Source of the DNA: Luteibacter rhizovicinus
GTDB taxonomy: Bacteria > Pseudomonadota > Gammaproteobacteria > Xanthomonadales > Rhodanobacteraceae
Direction of reading: 5' to 3'
DNA: 64,000 nucleotides
NCBI RefSeq assembly: GCF_004342265.1
Contig: NZ_SMCS01000002.1
Coordinates: forward strand, 310,001-374,000
In this document: positions 63,639 through 64,000 of the stretch, one piece after another
Position numbering within the stretch: the stretch's first letter is position 1
Layout: each line of letters starts with the position of its first letter
Position numbers and translations under genes: made by a program
Notes under the pieces: model-generated
Told to the model about the DNA's origin: nothing
Databases searched by the model: none
The model's input: only the letters and a program-made list of their open reading frames with translations

Positions 63639-64000
63639 TTAATGCCCTGCTTTCGCCTTGCGGCGGCGCTTCGGCTCGGGCGACGGACGCTCGGCAACCC
63701 GGGTTTCGCAGTGCGCCACGATGGCGCCGGCCACGTCGACGCCGGTGCTTTTCTCGATGCCTTCCAGGCCCGGCGACGCGTTCACTTCCAGTAGCAGGGG
63801 GCCCCGGGAGGACCGCAGCAGGTCCACGCCAGCCACTTCCAGACCCAGCGCCGAGGCGGCGTGAATGGCCACCGTGCGCTCGTCGTCGGTCAGTTCGACC
63901 GCCGTGGCGCTGCCGCCACGATGGAGATTGGCCCGGAACTCGCCCGGGGCCGAGGAACGCTGCATGGAGGCCACGACCTGGTCGCCGACAACAAAGCAGC
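63639..64000 (-). CDS. rimK: RimK-type ATP-grasp glutamate ligase, 3' part only
   Basis: The frame enters from the right edge; ~120 C-terminal residues are present and no start is in the window. RimK adds glutamates to the C terminus of ribosomal protein S6. Seen: [27 protein letters not shown] (ATP-grasp loop with Arg), [22 protein letters not shown] and the metal-binding [23 protein letters not shown]. The tail ([15 protein letters not shown]) is a short basic extension. Closely related ATP-grasp ligases of other substrates are possible, but the block order is RimK-like. Confidence 0.88.
   Translation of the reverse strand, partial: CFVVGDQVVASMQRSSAPGEFRANLHRGGSATAVELTDDERTVAIHAASALGLEVAGVDLLRSSRGPLLLEVNASPGLEGIEKSTGVDVAGAIVAHCETRVAERPSPEPKRRRKAKAGH

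Noticed and set aside
1-64000. CRISPR array, tRNA, rRNA, insertion sequence or prophage
   Set aside because: The repeats are inverted and scattered, not regularly spaced direct repeats; no transposase, integrase or phage gene and no tRNA-like cloverleaf was seen.

Overview
The window is GC-rich (roughly 65%) gammaproteobacterial chromosome, most likely Xanthomonadales of the Rhodanobacteraceae type (Luteibacter/Dyella-like). The basis is the xanthomonad-style TonB-receptor/glycosidase locus, a ColR-like response regulator, a B12-riboswitch metE next to metK with ahcY and metF nearby, and abundant REP-type intergenic repeats. No tRNA, rRNA, CRISPR array, transposase or prophage was seen. The identity is inferred from protein resemblance only.

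Region 1 (1-6.5 kb) holds scattered housekeeping and unknown genes: a truncated YdcF-like protein, OsmC-family protein, WrbA, a small DUF2384-like protein, a 309-aa unknown protein, a tiny membrane protein, an AraC regulator, a LysE/RhtB exporter and a NupC nucleoside symporter. Region 2 (6.7-24.1 kb) is a xyloglucan-utilisation locus: GH29 fucosidase and a XylR-type AraC regulator on the minus strand, facing a plus-strand run of TonB receptor, GH74 endo-xyloglucanase, SGNH acetylesterase, GH35 galactosidase, GH3 glucosidase and GH31-PA14 xylosidase. Together they would import and strip acetylated, fucosylated xyloglucan oligosaccharides to glucose, xylose, galactose and fucose.

Region 3 (24.1-30.8 kb): dusB, then a YdeP-type molybdoenzyme and FdhD converging on moeA-mobA plus a small protein, i.e. 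the enzyme with its cofactor chain. Region 4 (31.4-36.7 kb): an EF-G paralogue with a long leader (small ORFs, intrinsic terminator, hairpin), a YoaK-family membrane protein, an aldo/keto reductase and a CHAD protein. Region 5 (36.7-40.9 kb): cobalamin riboswitch-metE, then metK. Region 6 (42.5-51.7 kb): a complete xylose operon xylABFGH divergent from xylR and galM; this would use the xylose released by region 2. Region 7 (51.7-64 kb): uup, ppc, SAH riboswitch-ahcY, metF, a secreted DUF4124-like protein, ilvE, a two-component system and the 3' part of rimK.

The methionine/SAM-cycle genes metE, metK, ahcY and metF all carry the same 24-bp palindromic site, besides two riboswitches. Intergenic DNA is dominated by three families of hairpin-forming repeats plus a larger 170-197 bp element, present three times, whose long terminal stem differs between copies but stays base-paired. 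One repeat pair has become part of the coding sequence for the acetylesterase signal peptide.
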